In this document: positions 27,089 through 35,713 of the stretch, piece after piece
Layout of the letters: each line of letters opens with the position of its first letter
How positions within the stretch are numbered: the first letter of the stretch is position 1
Origin: Thermohalobaculum sp039822785
Lineage (GTDB): Bacteria > Pseudomonadota > Alphaproteobacteria > Rhodobacterales > Rhodobacteraceae
Direction: 5' to 3'
DNA length: 64,000 nt
NCBI GenBank assembly: GCA_039822785.1
Contig: JBCBMO010000004.1
Location: forward strand, 434,001-498,000
The notes under the pieces: generated by a model
What the model was told of the DNA's origin: nothing
What the model saw: the letters and a program-made list of their open reading frames with translations, nothing else
Databases searched by the model: none
Program-made: the position numbers and the translations under genes

Positions 27089-27395
27089 GGACGACCCTTC
27101 GTTGATGGAACGGGCCTGCGGAAGCGTCCCGTTGACCGCCGCGATATAGACGGCGCCCCGGTGCGGGCGCAAGGGATCGCCCGCCGGCGGCACCCCCCTG
27201 CGGTCAAGTATCGAGGTTCACTGAACTGTCAAACTTTTGCAGTGAGAAGATCTGGCGACAAATGATCACGACAGATAATTTTCCGGAAACTATTTCCGCT
27301 TGACAGAAACGCCCTAGTTGGCCAACTTGATCGCCAGAAGAAACGTTTTGACGGGCCACTTATCAATGATGGCCTGCCCTGCTGGGAGGTTAGCC
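27089..27395. other. AT-rich divergent intergenic region
   Basis: 307 bases between yajC (minus) and the small peptide gene (plus); 27210-27370 is clearly AT-richer than the surrounding DNA. It contains an 11-base palindrome GTTCACTGAAC (27216-27226) just downstream of a minus-strand TTGACA (27228-27233), a plausible control region for yajC, and a plus-strand TTGACA at 27300-27305 without a convincing -10. No gene seen. Confidence 0.45.
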
Positions 27396-27473
27396 ATGGA
27401 CGCCGTTTACTACCTGGTAACCGCCATCGGCCTGACGCTCTACGCCGCCGTCCTCGCAGTAACTATCGTCTGA
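27396..27473 (+). CDS. 25-residue hydrophobic membrane peptide
   Basis: A very short frame that reads MDAVYYLVTAIGLTLYAA followed by VLAVTIV. The ATG at 27396 follows an excellent GGGAGGT site (27384-27390) with 5-base spacing, which is the main reason to call it. The peptide is almost one transmembrane helix with no charged residues after position 2. Such peptides act as small subunits of membrane complexes (KdpF, CydX, CcoQ types), but no such complex is adjacent. The pentapeptide gene follows 68 bases downstream. Confidence 0.6.
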   Translation: MDAVYYLVTAIGLTLYAAVLAVTIV

Positions 27474-27541
27474 ACTTTTCGCCGCCGTCCTGACTGAAGC
27501 AGCCGCACCGCGCCGCTGCTCGCTCGCCACAAGAAGATTGC

Positions 27542-28999
27542 TTGCCTCATTTTCCTGACGTCAGCGCATTCTTGCGACGCCTCCCCGATGCGCTCTGGCA
27601 GCGCTGGCTGGCGGTCGAAGGCTTCGCGAGCCGCCACTACTTCCGGCTGCTCGTCGTCCTCGCCATCGCGGTCGTCGTGGGCGTCTTCTGGTACGGGCTG
27701 CCGGATCTCTTGTTCTCGGGGCTTGTCAGGACCCTCGAAGACATCAACACCACAAGCGACGCGGCAGACCGGCGTTCGCTCACCTATTCGATGGGCGTCA
27801 TGGTCACGGCGCTGGCCGCGCTGGTCGCTGCGCCGCTGGTCGTGATCCGCACCTATGTCGCTGAGCGCCAGGCCCAGACGGCCGAGCAGGGCCACATCAC
27901 CGACCGCTTCACCAAGGCGGTCGAACAACTCGGCGCAGAAAAGACGATCAAGCGCACCGAGACGGTGACGGACGAGAAGACGGGCGAGAGCCGAGAGCGC
28001 GTCATCGAGGAGACCGTGCCAAACCTCGAGGTCCGCCTGGGCGCGATCTACGCGCTGGAGCGCATCGCTGAGGACAGCGAGCGCGACCACATCCCCATCA
28101 TGGAAACCCTCTGCGCCTATATTCGCGAAAACGCGGTGCCCCCGGTCGACGCAGAGGCCACGGCGCGGGCACAGGAGAGGAAGCCGGAGGCGCCCGAGGT
28201 CTTCTACCCGCCCCGCGCCGACATCCAGACCGCCCTCACCGTCTTAGGCCGCCGCAGCGAGGCCCGCCTCACCTACGAGGAGGGCAAGAAGTACCGCCTC
28301 GATCTTCGCAACACCGCGATGCCGCGTGCCGACCTGACGAGCGCCCGCCTCGGACCAGCGCAACTCAATAACGCGAACCTGCAGGAGGCGCTGCTCGGGG
28401 AGGCGAACCTGCAGGGGGCGGGGCTCAGGGAGGCGAACCTGCAGGGGGCGGGGCTGGATTACGCGAACCTGCAGGGGGCGGGGCTGGATTACGCGAACCT
28501 GCAGGGGGCGTGGCTCACGTGCGCGAACCTGCAGGGGGCGGAGCTCGGGGGTGCGAACCTGCAGGGGGCGGGGCTCAGGAAGGCGAACCTGCAGGGGGCG
28601 GGGCTCACGTGCGCGAACCTGCAGGGGGCGGGGCTCAGGAAGGCGAACCTGCAGGGGGCGTGGCTCGGGGGCGCGAACCTGCAGGGGGCGGTGCTCGGGG
28701 GCGCGAACTTCAACACAGCGGATCTGAGGGACTGCTCCGTCGCGCGCACGTCCCTCAGATCCGCTGTGTTGAAAGAAGCAAAGAACCTGTCGGCCGAGAG
28801 TGTCAAATCAGCTTTCGGTGTGAAGGCCGGTTTCGGCCTCACGGTCCTGCCCGACGGCATGACGCCGCCCGGGCACTGGCACGAGGCTGAGGAGGGCACG
28901 GAAGACACGTTCGAGGCGCACGAAGCGTACCAGCGCGCCTTCCAAGCATGGCTGGAAACGCAGGGGGGCGGTTCCAAAGAGGGGGATGATCCGGCATAA
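27542..28999 (+). CDS. Membrane-anchored pentapeptide-repeat protein
   Basis: 485 residues from a TTG start (27542); the first in-frame ATG is much later and would remove the first membrane helix. Two transmembrane segments (about residues 33-53 and 84-105) precede a helical cytoplasmic region (TEQ/VEQLGAEKT... EVRLGAIYALERIAEDSERDH), a block known from other bacterial pentapeptide membrane proteins. Residues 278-387 form eleven consecutive 10-residue units (ANLQGA-x-L-x-x), predicted to build a right-handed quadrilateral beta-helix, then FNTADLRD and a C-terminal tail. Function unknown; pentapeptide helices can mimic DNA or scaffold proteins. Near-identical DNA repeats show recent expansion. 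Confidence 0.8.
   Translation: MPHFPDVSAFLRRLPDALWQRWLAVEGFASRHYFRLLVVLAIAVVVGVFWYGLPDLLFSGLVRTLEDINTTSDAADRRSLTYSMGVMVTALAALVAAPLVVIRTYVAERQAQTAEQGHITDRFTKAVEQLGAEKTIKRTETVTDEKTGESRERVIEETVPNLEVRLGAIYALERIAEDSERDHIPIMETLCAYIRENAVPPVDAEATARAQERKPEAPEVFYPPRADIQTALTVLGRRSEARLTYEEGKKYRLDLRNTAMPRADLTSARLGPAQLNNANLQEALLGEANLQGAGLREANLQGAGLDYANLQGAGLDYANLQGAWLTCANLQGAELGGANLQGAGLRKANLQGAGLTCANLQGAGLRKANLQGAWLGGANLQGAVLGGANFNTADLRDCSVARTSLRSAVLKEAKNLSAESVKSAFGVKAGFGLTVLPDGMTPPGHWHEAEEGTEDTFEAHEAYQRAFQAWLETQGGGSKEGDDPA
28373..28702 (+). repeat. Eleven tandem 30-bp units in the pentapeptide gene
   Basis: Units begin at 28373 and every 30 bases after. An 18-base core (GCGAACCTGCAGGGGGCG) is identical in ten of the eleven units. 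Only the next 12 bases vary, encoding GLRE, GLDY, GLDY, WLTC, ELGG, GLRK, GLTC, GLRK, WLGG and VLGG in order. The set of variants is reshuffled between units. Confidence 0.95.
28709..28771. repeat. Perfect 24-bp inverted repeat inside the coding region
   Basis: 28709-28732 (starts TTCAACACAGCGG) and 28748-28771 (ends CCGCTGTGTTGAA) are exact reverse complements around a 15-base loop. Both arms are translated: FNTADLRD from the left arm, SLRSAVLK from the right. It lies directly after the last 30-bp unit. Confidence 0.95.
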
Positions 29000-29040
29000 G
29001 GCGCCGGCTTGTGAAACCCCTCAGACGCTCAGGACGCGCC

Positions 29041-30330
29041 ATGCACGACATCCGCTTCATCCGCGAAACCCCCGATCTGTTCGATGCCAAGATGGCGCGG
29101 CGGGGGCTCTCGGGCGTCTCGGGCGAGGTGCTGGGCATCGATGCGCGCCGGCGTGAGGCGATCACCAAAGCCGAGCAGGCGCAGGCGGAGCGCAACGCCG
29201 CCTCCAAGGACGTCGGCAAGGCCAAGGCCGCCGGTGACGAGGCGGCATTCGAGCGGCTGCGCGCCCTCGTCAGCGCCAAGAAGGACGAGATCGCGGCGCT
29301 GGAGGAGGAGGCCAAGGCGCTCGACGAGGCGCTCACCACCCAGCTCATGTCCCTGCCCAACCTGCCGGCGGACGACATCCCCGATGGGGAGGACGAGGCC
29401 GACAACGTCGAGATCCGCCGCTGGGGCGAACCGCGCCAGATCGAGGGCGCCAAGGAGCATTTCGACCTGGTCGCGCCCTATGCGGGCATGGATTTCGAGG
29501 TGGCGGCCAAACTCTCCGGCGCGCGCTTCGTCGTCCTCCAGGGCGCCGTCGCGCGCCTGCACCGGGCCCTGGCGCAGTTCATGATCGACCTGCACACGGC
29601 TGAGCATGGGCTGACCGAGGTCTGGACGCCCGCGCTGGTCAACGACGCCACCCTGCTCGGCACAGGTCAGCTCCCGAAGTTCGAGGAGGACCTCTACCAA
29701 CTGCGGGAGGGCAAGTGGCTGATCCCGACCTCGGAGGTGACGCTCACCAACCTCGTGGCCGGGGAGATCGTGGAGGAGACCTCGCTGCCCCGCCGCTACA
29801 CCGCCCACACCCAGTGCTTCCGCTCCGAGGCCGGGAGTGCCGGCAAGGACACCCGCGGCATGCTGCGCCAGCACCAGTTCGAGAAGGTCGAGATGGTCTC
29901 CATCACCCGGCCGGAGGAGGGGCGCGACGAGCTCGAACGCATGACCCGCTGTGCCGAGACCGTGCTCGAGCGGCTGGGTCTGCCCTATCGGACCATCGTG
30001 CTCTGCACGGGCGACATGGGCTTCGGCGCGGTGCGCACCCATGACATCGAGGTCTGGGTGCCGGGGCAGGGGACGTACCGCGAGATCTCCTCCTGCTCGC
30101 TCTGCGATCAGTTCCAGGCCCGGCGCATGAACGCCCGCTTCCGCCGGGGTGCCGAGGGCAAGCCCGAGTTCGTGGCGACGCTCAATGGCTCGGGCCTTGC
30201 GGTCGGGCGCTGCCTGATCGCGGTGCTGGAGAACGGGCAGCAGCCCGATGGTGCCATCGCGCTGCCGGAGGCGCTGTCGCCCTATCTCGGCGGTGCCACG
30301 GTCCTGACGGCCGACGGCGTCCTCGCCTGA
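29041..30330 (+). CDS. serS: Seryl-tRNA synthetase
   Basis: Charges tRNA-Ser (and tRNA-Sec). The 429-residue class II synthetase has the N-terminal coiled-coil arm (about residues 30-100, KAEQAQAERNAASKDVGKAK...), motif 2 TAHTQCFRSEAGSAGKDTRGMLRQHQFEKVE and motif 3 NGSGLAVGRCLIAVLEN. The start is ATG 29041 (MHDIRFIRETPDLFDAKMARRG), the canonical beginning. It follows the pentapeptide gene by 41 bases; in related genomes it normally sits beside surE, so the gene order is rearranged here. Confidence 0.97.
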   Translation: MHDIRFIRETPDLFDAKMARRGLSGVSGEVLGIDARRREAITKAEQAQAERNAASKDVGKAKAAGDEAAFERLRALVSAKKDEIAALEEEAKALDEALTTQLMSLPNLPADDIPDGEDEADNVEIRRWGEPRQIEGAKEHFDLVAPYAGMDFEVAAKLSGARFVVLQGAVARLHRALAQFMIDLHTAEHGLTEVWTPALVNDATLLGTGQLPKFEEDLYQLREGKWLIPTSEVTLTNLVAGEIVEETSLPRRYTAHTQCFRSEAGSAGKDTRGMLRQHQFEKVEMVSITRPEEGRDELERMTRCAETVLERLGLPYRTIVLCTGDMGFGAVRTHDIEVWVPGQGTYREISSCSLCDQFQARRMNARFRRGAEGKPEFVATLNGSGLAVGRCLIAVLENGQQPDGAIALPEALSPYLGGATVLTADGVLA

Positions 30331-30341
30331 GGCGCCTGGGG

Positions 30342-30357
30342 CGCCCGGAAACGGGCG
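30342..30357 (+). terminator. Terminator-like hairpin after serS
   Basis: CGCCCG and CGGGCG form a 6-bp stem with a GAAA tetraloop, 11 bases after the serS stop, followed by TCTCCCGTTT. Short U-rich tract, so a weak intrinsic terminator at best. Confidence 0.45.
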
Positions 30358-30396
30358 TCTCCCGTTTGGCCGTGTCGATTTCGCTTGTGGCCGGCG

Positions 30397-30421
30397 TCAG
30401 GGCGGTTATCTCCCGCCCTGA
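30397..30421 (+). promoter_or_regulatory. Inverted repeat upstream of superoxide dismutase
   Basis: TCAGGGCGG and CCGCCCTGA are a perfect 9-bp inverted repeat around TTATCTC, 57 bases before the sod start. It may be an operator or a leader hairpin. The target regulator is unknown. Confidence 0.4.
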
Positions 30422-30478
30422 GGGCGCCGAGACGGCGCGCCCTGGCCAAAGACCAGACCCGACAGGAGGGATCCCCCC

Positions 30479-31090
30479 ATGGCTTTCACGCTCCCCGATC
30501 TGCCTTACGCCCATGACGCGCTTGCCGGGCATGGCATGAGTGCCGAGACTTTCGAGTATCACCATGACATCCACCACAAGGCCTATGTCGACAACGGCAA
30601 CAAGCTGATCGAGGGCACCGAGTGGGCGGACAAATCGCTTGAGGCGATCGTCGAAGGCACCTATGACGCCACCGCGGTTGCGCAGAGCGGCATCTTCAAC
30701 AATGCCTCCCAGCATTGGAACCACATGCAGTTCTGGGAGATGATGGGCCCGCAGGAGGGGATGCCCGGCACCCTCGAGGCACGCCTGGTGGAGGCTTTCG
30801 GCTCGGTCGACGACTTCAAGGCGGCCTTCTCGGCGGCGGGTGCCGGTCAGTTCGGCTCGGGCTGGTGCTGGCTGGTGAAGGATGCCGACGGCACGCTCAA
30901 GGTCACCAAGACCGAGAACGGGGTGAACCCGCTCTGCTTCGGCCAGACCGCGCTTCTGGGCTGCGACGTGTGGGAGCACAGCTACTACATCGATTTTCGC
31001 AACAAGCGCCCGGCCTACCTTGCCAACTTCCTCGACAAGCTGGTGAACTGGGAGAACGTGACGGCCCGCCTCGAAGCCGCCGGCGGCTGA
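30479..31090 (+). CDS. sodB: Superoxide dismutase, Fe/Mn family (iron type likely)
   Basis: Detoxifies superoxide in the cytoplasm. The 203-residue protein has all four metal ligands: His in EYHHDIHHKAYVDNG, His in NNASQHWNHMQFW, and Asp and His in CDVWEHSYYIDF. The AGAGQFGSGWCWL segment and WNHMQFWEMM resemble iron-type enzymes. ATG 30479 follows GGAGGG. No signal peptide. The metal choice is inferred from sequence only. Confidence 0.94.
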   Translation: MAFTLPDLPYAHDALAGHGMSAETFEYHHDIHHKAYVDNGNKLIEGTEWADKSLEAIVEGTYDATAVAQSGIFNNASQHWNHMQFWEMMGPQEGMPGTLEARLVEAFGSVDDFKAAFSAAGAGQFGSGWCWLVKDADGTLKVTKTENGVNPLCFGQTALLGCDVWEHSYYIDFRNKRPAYLANFLDKLVNWENVTARLEAAGG

Positions 31091-31105
31091 CCCGGGACCT
31101 TGGCA

Positions 31106-31132
31106 TCATCCCCCGGCCCGGTCGGGGGATGA
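31106..31132. terminator. Bidirectional terminator-like hairpin
   Basis: TCATCCCCCG and CGGGGGATGA form a perfect 10-bp stem with a 7-base loop between the convergent sod and LOG genes. No T run follows on the plus strand, so it may act as a message-stabilising or convergent-stop structure. Confidence 0.5.
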
Positions 31133-31165
31133 CCGTACGCGCCCGAGGACCGCGGCGCAGCTCGG

Positions 31166-31741
31166 CTATTGCGCGGCCGCGGCGCTCGCTTCGACGTAGT
31201 GCGACAGACGGATCATCGCGGCATCCACCCCCTCCGCCACCTCGAAGAGGTTGGAGAGGGAGGGGTCGGCAAACCCCTGCGCCACGATATGGTCGATCAG
31301 TGCAAGGAACGGGCCCCAGTAGCCGTTCACGTCCAGCAGGATCACCGGCTTTTCAACGATCTGTAGCTGGCGCCAGGTGATCGCCTCCACCAGTTCGTCC
31401 ATCGTGCCGATGCCGCCGGGCAGGGCGAGCACGGCATCGGCGTTCTCCATCATCAGCTTCTTGCGCTCATGCATGGTCTCGGTGACGACGGTGGCCGTGA
31501 GCTCGTCGATCGCAGCCTCCAGCCCGATGAGCCGGCGCGGGATGAAGCCCAGCACGGGGGCGCCGCCCTCGAGCGCTGCCCGGGCCGTGAGGCCCATGAG
31601 ACCCGCGTCGCCTGCCCCGTAGATCAGGCCCCAGCCTGCGGCGGCGATGCGCCGTCCCACCGTCCCCGCGGTCTCGGCATAGACCGCATCGCTGCCGGGA
31701 CGGGAGCCGCAGTACACGCATATCTTCGGCGGTTGCGTCAT
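31166..31741 (-). CDS. LOG-family protein (TIGR00730 nucleotide 5'-monophosphate phosphoribohydrolase)
   Basis: 191-residue Rossmann-fold protein of the lysine-decarboxylase-like/LOG family. The diagnostic ALPGGIGTMDELVEAITWRQL motif is present, along with YGAGDAGLMG and TETMHERKKLMM (the catalytic Arg and Glu set). Proven members split ribose 5-phosphate from AMP or cytokinin nucleotides. Convergent with sod. The name 'lysine decarboxylase' found in databases is a misannotation. Confidence 0.9.
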   Translation of the reverse strand: MTQPPKICVYCGSRPGSDAVYAETAGTVGRRIAAAGWGLIYGAGDAGLMGLTARAALEGGAPVLGFIPRRLIGLEAAIDELTATVVTETMHERKKLMMENADAVLALPGGIGTMDELVEAITWRQLQIVEKPVILLDVNGYWGPFLALIDHIVAQGFADPSLSNLFEVAEGVDAAMIRLSHYVEASAAAAQ

Positions 31742-31914
31742 TATTGGTCCCCCAGGCTCCCAGCCCCCCTTGCATCCTAGCCCGTCGTTGCCTGAGGCAC
31801 GAAGGCGCCACTTCGCAGATGGTGCGGCAGGCGAATAGGGGGTTGACTATCGCTGAGGCCCCCTTTCGTGCAATAGAGACCTGTGGTGCATGAAGAAATG
31901 GGAAAGGAACGCCG

Positions 31915-33246
31915 GTGCCGCGTAGACTGTCGCGCCTGTTGATGGTCACGACGATCCTGGTCTGTGGGCTGGTCACGGCGATGGTGGCGACCGGCAGGCT
32001 GACGATGGAGACGCGGCTCATCTGGAGCGGCCCGCCCGAAGCGGAGGAGGCAACCACCGCGGCGGAGGCCGAGCTGGAGGATGCGACGACGCCGGCGGAC
32101 GAGGGGTCCGCTGACCCGGGCCCGGCGACGGCGCTGGCGGTTGCAACCCCGGATGAGGTCTCCACCGCGACACCCAGGGTCGAGACACCGGCCCCTCCGC
32201 CCGAGCGCTCTTCGGCACCTGAGGCGACGGATGCCGCTGAGGATGCCCGAGCGCCGCTGCCTGCCTCGGCGGCCCCAAGCCCCGATGACCCGGCCGGTCC
32301 CGCAGCCGTTCCTTCCGATGAAGAAGAGAGGGGCCCGCCGGCACCCGAACTCGACGTTGTGCGGGTGGCACCCGACGGCAGTACGGTGGTGGCCGGACGC
32401 GCGCTGCCCGATGCGGAGGTCGAGCTTCTGCTCGACGGGGTGGCGGTCGCGCGGACAACCGCCGATGGCCGCGGCTTCTTTGCGATCGTCGCGGCGATCG
32501 GGCCGCTCGAGCGCCCAGGCACCCTGCAGGCCCGTGTGGCTGGCGCCAGCGGAACGACGCCCGGCATCGCGACGGTGGCGGCTGCGCCGGCGGAGTATGC
32601 GTCGCGCGACATCGCTGCAGAGGGCGATGAGCCGGCTGGAGCCCTCAGCGCCCCGGTCATTGTCCTGCCCACCCTCGACGAGGGCGCGGATGCCGCGGCC
32701 CCGACCTTGGTGGAAGCTGGCGAGACCGCCGTCACGCTGCGTACGCCCGACGCGCTGCCTCGGCGCATGATCCTCGATACCGTCAGCTATTCCGTGGCCG
32801 GCGACGCCGTGGCCCGCGGCCGGGCGCCCGGCGGGGTGACCATCCGGGTCTATGTCAACAATCGCGCCGTGGGCGATACCACCGTGCCCGAAGACGGCGC
32901 TTGGCAGATCGCGCTGCCCCGCGAGCAAGCGGAGACGGCGCAGCTTCTGCGTTTCGACGAGATCGGTCCGCGCGGGGAGGTCATCAACCGGCTGGAGACC
33001 CGCTTCAGCTATGACGAGGAAGACGGCCCGCTCACCGTCAACAACCGCTCCATCGTGATCGAGCGCGGCGACAACCTTTGGCGGATTGCGGAGAACGTCT
33101 ATGGCGACGGCCTGCGCTATAGCCTGATCTTCGGTGCCAACAGCGACCTGATCCGCGACCCGGACCTGATCTACCCCGACCAGGTCTTCGTCGTGCCGGA
33201 ACTCACGCCGGAGGGGTGGGCAGAGACCGGACCACCCGCAGAGTAA
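31915..33246 (+). CDS. LysM domain protein with N-terminal membrane anchor
   Basis: 443 residues. A single N-terminal membrane helix (LLMVTTILVCGLVTAMVATG) is followed by a long low-complexity Ala/Pro/Glu/Thr region to about residue 140, a beta-rich stretch resembling a bacterial Ig-like repeat (DVVRVAPDGSTVVAGRALPDAEVELLLDG), a second such stretch (GGVTIRVYVNNRAVGDTTVPEDGAWQIALP), and a C-terminal LysM (IERGDNLWRIAENVYGDGLRY). It should bind peptidoglycan in the periplasm. GTG start at 31915 after GGAAAGGA. The neighbouring ABC exporter follows on the same strand. Confidence 0.85.
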   Translation: MPRRLSRLLMVTTILVCGLVTAMVATGRLTMETRLIWSGPPEAEEATTAAEAELEDATTPADEGSADPGPATALAVATPDEVSTATPRVETPAPPPERSSAPEATDAAEDARAPLPASAAPSPDDPAGPAAVPSDEEERGPPAPELDVVRVAPDGSTVVAGRALPDAEVELLLDGVAVARTTADGRGFFAIVAAIGPLERPGTLQARVAGASGTTPGIATVAAAPAEYASRDIAAEGDEPAGALSAPVIVLPTLDEGADAAAPTLVEAGETAVTLRTPDALPRRMILDTVSYSVAGDAVARGRAPGGVTIRVYVNNRAVGDTTVPEDGAWQIALPREQAETAQLLRFDEIGPRGEVINRLETRFSYDEEDGPLTVNNRSIVIERGDNLWRIAENVYGDGLRYSLIFGANSDLIRDPDLIYPDQVFVVPELTPEGWAETGPPAE

Positions 33247-33340
33247 ACCTCACGCCTGAAGCGGTGGACAAGCGCGTCGAGGGCGCGGGATAACCGGTTG
33301 TGGGTCTTCGCGGCCCAGCCAGCGGCCCAAGGAACCAGCC

Positions 33341-35167
33341 ATGCCCAGGGCAACCAGCACAGTGCGCAAGGAGGAGGCCGCGCAGCCGGGCAGCCGTCTC
33401 GACATGGCAATCCTGGCGCGCACGATCCCCGACCTCTGGCCGCGCGACAGGCTCGATCTGCGCCTGCGGGTGATTGCGGCGCTGATCCTGCTCGTCGCGG
33501 CCAAGGGGGCAACCATCGTCACCCCCTTCTTCTTTGGCTGGGCCGTGGATGGGGTGGGCGCGGATACGACGACCGCGCTTGCCTTTGCACCGCTGGTGCT
33601 GGTCGCGGCCTATGCGCTGGTCCGCCTCTTCGGCCGTGCCCTCCAGGAGGGGCGCGACATGATCTTCGCGCGCGTCACCCAGCACGCGCTGCGCAAGCTC
33701 GCCAAGCGGACCTTTGCCCATATCCACCGGTTGTCGCTGGCCTATCACCTCAGCCGGCGCACCGGGGAGCTGTCGCGGGTCACCGAACGGGGCATCAAGG
33801 CCATCGAGTTCCTGATGCGCTATGTCCTGTTCAGCATCGTCCCGCTGTTCCTGGAGCTCGGCGTCGTCGCGCTGATCTTCCTGTTCCACTTCGGGTTTTG
33901 GTACTTCGTCGCGCTCGCCGTGACCGTCGTCGCCTATGTGACCTTCACGCTGAAGGTCACCGAATGGCGGCTCAAGATCCGCATCAAGATGAACGAGGAG
34001 GATCAGGAGGCGCACCAAAAGGCCGTCGACAGCCTGCTGAACTACGAGACCGTCAAATACTTCGGTGCCGAAGCGCGGGAGACGGCCCGCTATGACGCCG
34101 CGATGCGCGGCTACCAGGCGGCGGCGGAGAAGACGGCCTTCTCGCTGGGGCTGCTGAACCTGGGCCAGGCGGCGATCATCGCGGCCGGTCTGTTCACCGT
34201 GATGGGCCTCGCGGCGGTCGAGGTCGCTGCGGGCACCATGACCGTCGGCGCCTTCGTGGCCGTGAACGCCTTCGTCATCCAGATCACCGTGCCGCTGGGG
34301 ATGCTGGGCAGCGTCTACCGCGAGATCCGCCAGGCGCTGGTCGATATGCGGGCCATGTACGCGCTGCTCGACACCGAGAGCGGGATGCAGGACGCCCCCG
34401 ATGCGCGAATCCTGGCGGTGCGGGAGGGTAGGGTCGCCTTCGAGGGCGTCCGCTTCGGCTATGGCCCCCGGCGCGAGGTGCTGAAGGGCGTCGATGTTAC
34501 CGTCCCGGGCGGGCGGAGCCTGGCGATCGTCGGCCCCTCCGGTGCGGGGAAATCCACCATCGCCCGGCTGCTGTTTCGTTTCTACGACGTCACCGAGGGG
34601 CGCATCACCATCGATGGGCAGGATCTGCGCACCGTCACCCAGGACAGCCTGCGCCGCGTGATCGGCGTCGTCCCCCAGGACACGGTGCTGTTCAACGACA
34701 CCATCGCCTACAACATCGCCTATGGCAGCGGGACCGAGGATCGGGAGGCCGTGATCGAGGCCGCCAAGGCCGCCCGCATCCACGACTTCGTCGCCGCCCT
34801 GCCAGAGGGGTATGAGACCCAGGTCGGCGAGCGCGGGCTCAAGCTCTCGGGCGGGGAGAAACAGCGCGTGGCCATCGCCAGGACGATCCTGAAGAACCCG
34901 CCGATCCTCATCCTCGACGAGGCGACATCGGCGCTGGATACCGGCACCGAGCGAGAGATCCAGGCCGCCCTCAAGCGCCTGTCCAAGGGCCGCACGGTCA
35001 TCACCATCGCGCACCGCCTATCGACGGTGGTGGAGGCCGATGAGATCCTGGTGCTTGAGGATGGTGCGGTCGCCGAGCGCGGCACCCACGATGCGCTGCT
35101 GGCCAAGGCCGGCGTCTATGCCGCGATGTGGCAGAGCCAGGAGGCGGAGCAGGCCGAAAGCGCCTAG
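33341..35167 (+). CDS. ABCB-family half-transporter, ATM1-like
   Basis: A 608-residue fused membrane and ATPase subunit that should work as a homodimer. Six helices span residues about 40-320, including the conserved coupling-helix region NYETVKYFGAE typical of ATM1/HMT1 transporters. The ATPase has Walker A GPSGAGKST, signature LSGGEKQR and Walker B ILILDEATSALD, then HRLST. Bacterial ATM1 homologues export glutathione-bound metals or persulfides. Start ATG 33341 follows AAGGA. The C terminus ends at 35167, 25 bases before the convergent chaperone gene. Confidence 0.9.
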   Translation: MPRATSTVRKEEAAQPGSRLDMAILARTIPDLWPRDRLDLRLRVIAALILLVAAKGATIVTPFFFGWAVDGVGADTTTALAFAPLVLVAAYALVRLFGRALQEGRDMIFARVTQHALRKLAKRTFAHIHRLSLAYHLSRRTGELSRVTERGIKAIEFLMRYVLFSIVPLFLELGVVALIFLFHFGFWYFVALAVTVVAYVTFTLKVTEWRLKIRIKMNEEDQEAHQKAVDSLLNYETVKYFGAEARETARYDAAMRGYQAAAEKTAFSLGLLNLGQAAIIAAGLFTVMGLAAVEVAAGTMTVGAFVAVNAFVIQITVPLGMLGSVYREIRQALVDMRAMYALLDTESGMQDAPDARILAVREGRVAFEGVRFGYGPRREVLKGVDVTVPGGRSLAIVGPSGAGKSTIARLLFRFYDVTEGRITIDGQDLRTVTQDSLRRVIGVVPQDTVLFNDTIAYNIAYGSGTEDREAVIEAAKAARIHDFVAALPEGYETQVGERGLKLSGGEKQRVAIARTILKNPPILILDEATSALDTGTEREIQAALKRLSKGRTVITIAHRLSTVVEADEILVLEDGAVAERGTHDALLAKAGVYAAMWQSQEAEQAESA

Positions 35168-35191
35168 GCGCCCGCCGACCGGTGCAACCCG

Positions 35192-35662
35192 CTAGACGCG
35201 GATCACGACGTCATCGCTGCTCAGAAGGCTTGTCGCCTCTTCGCTGTCGAGCGTCGCCTTGCCGAGCCCCAGCAGCCTCCGCGCCTCAGCGATGTCTTCG
35301 ACGAAGCGCTCGAGGGCGGCGGAGAAGTCGCCGTAGCTGATCCCCTTCAGGAAGAGCTCGCACACCAGGCTCAGGCTGTTGTTCTCCTGCTCGAAGCCGA
35401 TGCGCGTGCGGTGGCTGTCCCATGCGGCGGGCGTATCGAAGCATGCCCAGGCGGCGTCGAAGGGCTCTTCGATGCCGACGCCCAGGACATGGAACATAAA
35501 GCAGGTGTCGTTGACCCGATTGAAGGTCAGAAGAACGACGATGCTGTCATCCAGGATGATCGGGATGAGCCCTTCCTCGTCGGGCTTGATCGCCGGCACC
35601 CCGTGATCGCGCGCCATCTCCGCCAACAGCGCCTCTGCCTGACGGCTGAGCTCTAGGGTCAT
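35192..35662 (-). CDS. CesT-like secretion chaperone (putative)
   Basis: 156-residue acidic cytosolic protein, predicted alpha-beta-beta-alpha-beta-beta-alpha order, the layout of class I type III secretion chaperones (CesT/SycE family). It starts MTLELSRQAEALLAEMARDHG at ATG 35662 after AGGAG, with a strand-rich middle (DDSIVVLLTFNRVNDTCFMFHVLG) and a C-terminal helix (FSAALERFVEDIAEARRLLG). It is the last gene of the toxin cassette (37717 to 35192), which contains a second protein of the same type upstream of the effector. Family call rests on size, acidity, pattern and context; no specific motif proves it. Confidence 0.6.
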   Translation of the reverse strand: MTLELSRQAEALLAEMARDHGVPAIKPDEEGLIPIILDDSIVVLLTFNRVNDTCFMFHVLGVGIEEPFDAAWACFDTPAAWDSHRTRIGFEQENNSLSLVCELFLKGISYGDFSAALERFVEDIAEARRLLGLGKATLDSEEATSLLSSDDVVIRV

Positions 35663-35713
35663 GCTCACTCCTGCTGTCACAGGTCCCTATCGGGCGCTGT
35701 ACCGTCGCGCGCG

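Noticed and set aside
28373..28702. CRISPR-like 30-bp periodic array
   Set aside because: Units are contiguous, in frame and translated as pentapeptide repeats; there are no spacers or cas genes.
28489..28977. Antisense frame through the pentapeptide repeats
   Set aside because: Its repetitive APPSTAPCRF-like product simply mirrors the sense repeats; the sense frame has membrane helices and a tail.
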